Below are positions 5,673 through 6,278 of a stretch of 6,278 bases of DNA, in pieces. Every line of letters starts with the position of its first letter. Within the stretch, counting starts at the first letter, position 1. The translations under genes and the position numbers were made by a program. The DNA comes from a bacterium (GTDB taxonomy: Bacteria; Chloroflexota; Dehalococcoidia; Tepidiformales; Tepidiformaceae), in NCBI GenBank assembly GCA_945861295.1, contig CAMAUF010000133.1, positions 1-6,278 on the forward strand, in the 5' to 3' direction. The notes below the pieces were generated by a model. The model made no database searches, was not told the DNA's origin, and worked only from the letters and a program-made list of their open reading frames with translations.

Positions 5673-5921
5673 ATGAAAGCGATAGTGGAGCTGGATGACG
5701 ATGTCGTGGCGGCCGTGGTCGCCGCTCAGGGCGGGCTGCGGACGTTCGATCAGGCGGTGAACAACCTCATCCGCCGCGGCCTCATGGACTGGGGGCGACA
5801 AGCGTCGCCCGGGCCGTTTTTCCAACAATCGTTCGACATGGGCGTGAAGATGGTCGAACACTGTTACGGCGCGACCATGGCCGCATTGGAAGAAACGGAT
5901 GTCGACGCCATTGCTGATTGA
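5673..5921 (+). CDS. ribbon-helix-helix type antitoxin (VapB-like)
   Basis: An 82-aa protein directly upstream of, and overlapping by 23 nt, a PIN-domain toxin gene, the standard antitoxin position. The first 40 residues, strand KAIVELDDDV then two helices ending AVNNLIRRGLMDWG, fit a ribbon-helix-helix DNA-binding domain. The remainder (about 44-82, with FFQQSFDMG and an acidic end ALEETDVDAIAD) would be the toxin-binding region. Known antitoxins of this kind bind and neutralise VapC and repress their own promoter; the site just upstream would be the target. The ATG has AGGA 7 nt upstream. Assignment rests on position plus the RHH-like N-terminus; I do not recognise the C-terminal half. Confidence 0.78.
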   Translation: MKAIVELDDDVVAAVVAAQGGLRTFDQAVNNLIRRGLMDWGRQASPGPFFQQSFDMGVKMVEHCYGATMAALEETDVDAIAD

Positions 5922-6278
5922 CGTTAATGTCTTGGTCTTGGGCTCCGAACAAGGTGCCCTGCACCACCAGACGGCAATGGAGTGGATGAGCCGTGCCCTT
6001 GATCGAGGGGACCAGATCGGCATCCCTTGGCATTCCCTACTCGGCTTCTTCCGTATTGCGACGAACCCAAGATCATCGCGGCGGCCATTGCCGCCTGATG
6101 TCGCTTGGGGCCTCATCACAGGCTGGCTGAATACCGCTGGAGTCTGGGCGCCGCTCCCTGGCCCCAAGCATGCCGGCATCCTCGGCGAACTCATCCACAA
6201 GTACGCAATACACGCCGACGGCGTCTCGGACGCCCATCTCGCGGCCCTCGCGATTGAGCATGACCTCACCCTCGTTTC
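5899..6278 (+). CDS. vapC: VapC-type PIN-domain toxin ribonuclease (3' end cut by window)
   Basis: The frame from ATG 5899 stays open for 126 codons to the right edge. The start has GGAAGAA a few bases upstream and overlaps the antitoxin stop by 23 nt, typical of translationally coupled toxin-antitoxin genes. PIN features: LLIDVNVLV with Asp8 as the first metal ligand, IPWHSLLGFFRIATNPR (42-58), the signature of one VapC subgroup, and VSDAHLAALAIEHDLTLV with Asp111. The final acidic motif (usually a D-x-D-F) and about 15-20 residues lie outside the window. VapC toxins are Mg-dependent endoribonucleases that cut tRNA or rRNA and halt translation. One oddity: Gly49 stands where many PIN proteins have the second acidic ligand (Glu), although members of this subgroup vary at that site. 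Confidence 0.9.
   Translation, partial: MSTPLLIDVNVLVLGSEQGALHHQTAMEWMSRALDRGDQIGIPWHSLLGFFRIATNPRSSRRPLPPDVAWGLITGWLNTAGVWAPLPGPKHAGILGELIHKYAIHADGVSDAHLAALAIEHDLTLV

Noticed and set aside
1..6278. CRISPR array, tRNA, rRNA, insertion sequence or attachment site
   Set aside because: No regularly spaced direct repeats, RNA gene sequences, transposase motifs or flanking inverted repeats were seen on either strand.

Overview
This window is GC-rich, gene-dense bacterial DNA with strong G/C preference at third codon positions, short intergenic gaps and no RNA gene, CRISPR array or insertion sequence that I can see. The mix of genes (luciferase-like flavin oxidoreductase, crotonase-family proteins, a clan AA retropepsin-like protein, a MGLL-type hydrolase, a PIN-domain toxin-antitoxin pair) fits a GC-rich environmental lineage such as Chloroflexota or Actinomycetota. 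That placement is inference; no marker gene is present.

Layout. Minus strand, left part: an alpha/beta hydrolase of the monoacylglycerol-lipase type (1-584, C-terminus off the left edge), preceded by an unrecognised 344-aa protein (636-1670) that looks extracytoplasmic but has no signal peptide. Plus strand: an LLM-class flavin-dependent oxidoreductase (1669-2700), whose ATG overlaps the divergent minus-strand ATG inside a shared CATG, then a small retropepsin-like aspartic protease (best start 2793, end 3230). A minus-strand four-helix membrane protein (3223-3732) converges on the protease gene and overlaps its stop by 8 bp.

Plus strand, right part: six closely spaced co-directional genes that look like one operon, probably with an internal promoter. 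They are a short, degenerate crotonase homologue (3831-4466), two small proteins that resemble each other (4474-4725 and 4728-4973), a second crotonase with a full catalytic core but a missing C-terminal helical region (4999-5670), a ribbon-helix-helix-type antitoxin (5673-5921) and a PIN-domain VapC toxin (5899 to the right edge, missing its last residues). The toxin-antitoxin pair begins exactly where the second crotonase breaks off.

The most interesting signals are (a) TANNNT -10-like hexamers 6-7 nt ahead of the start codon of four separate plus-strand genes, suggesting leaderless or near-leaderless transcripts; (b) the tandem pair of small related proteins of unknown function lying between two incomplete crotonases; (c) the crotonase truncation at the toxin-antitoxin boundary; and (d) the divergent gene pair sharing bases of both start codons. 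None of these proves a new system. The crotonase/twin-small-protein block is the best candidate for one.
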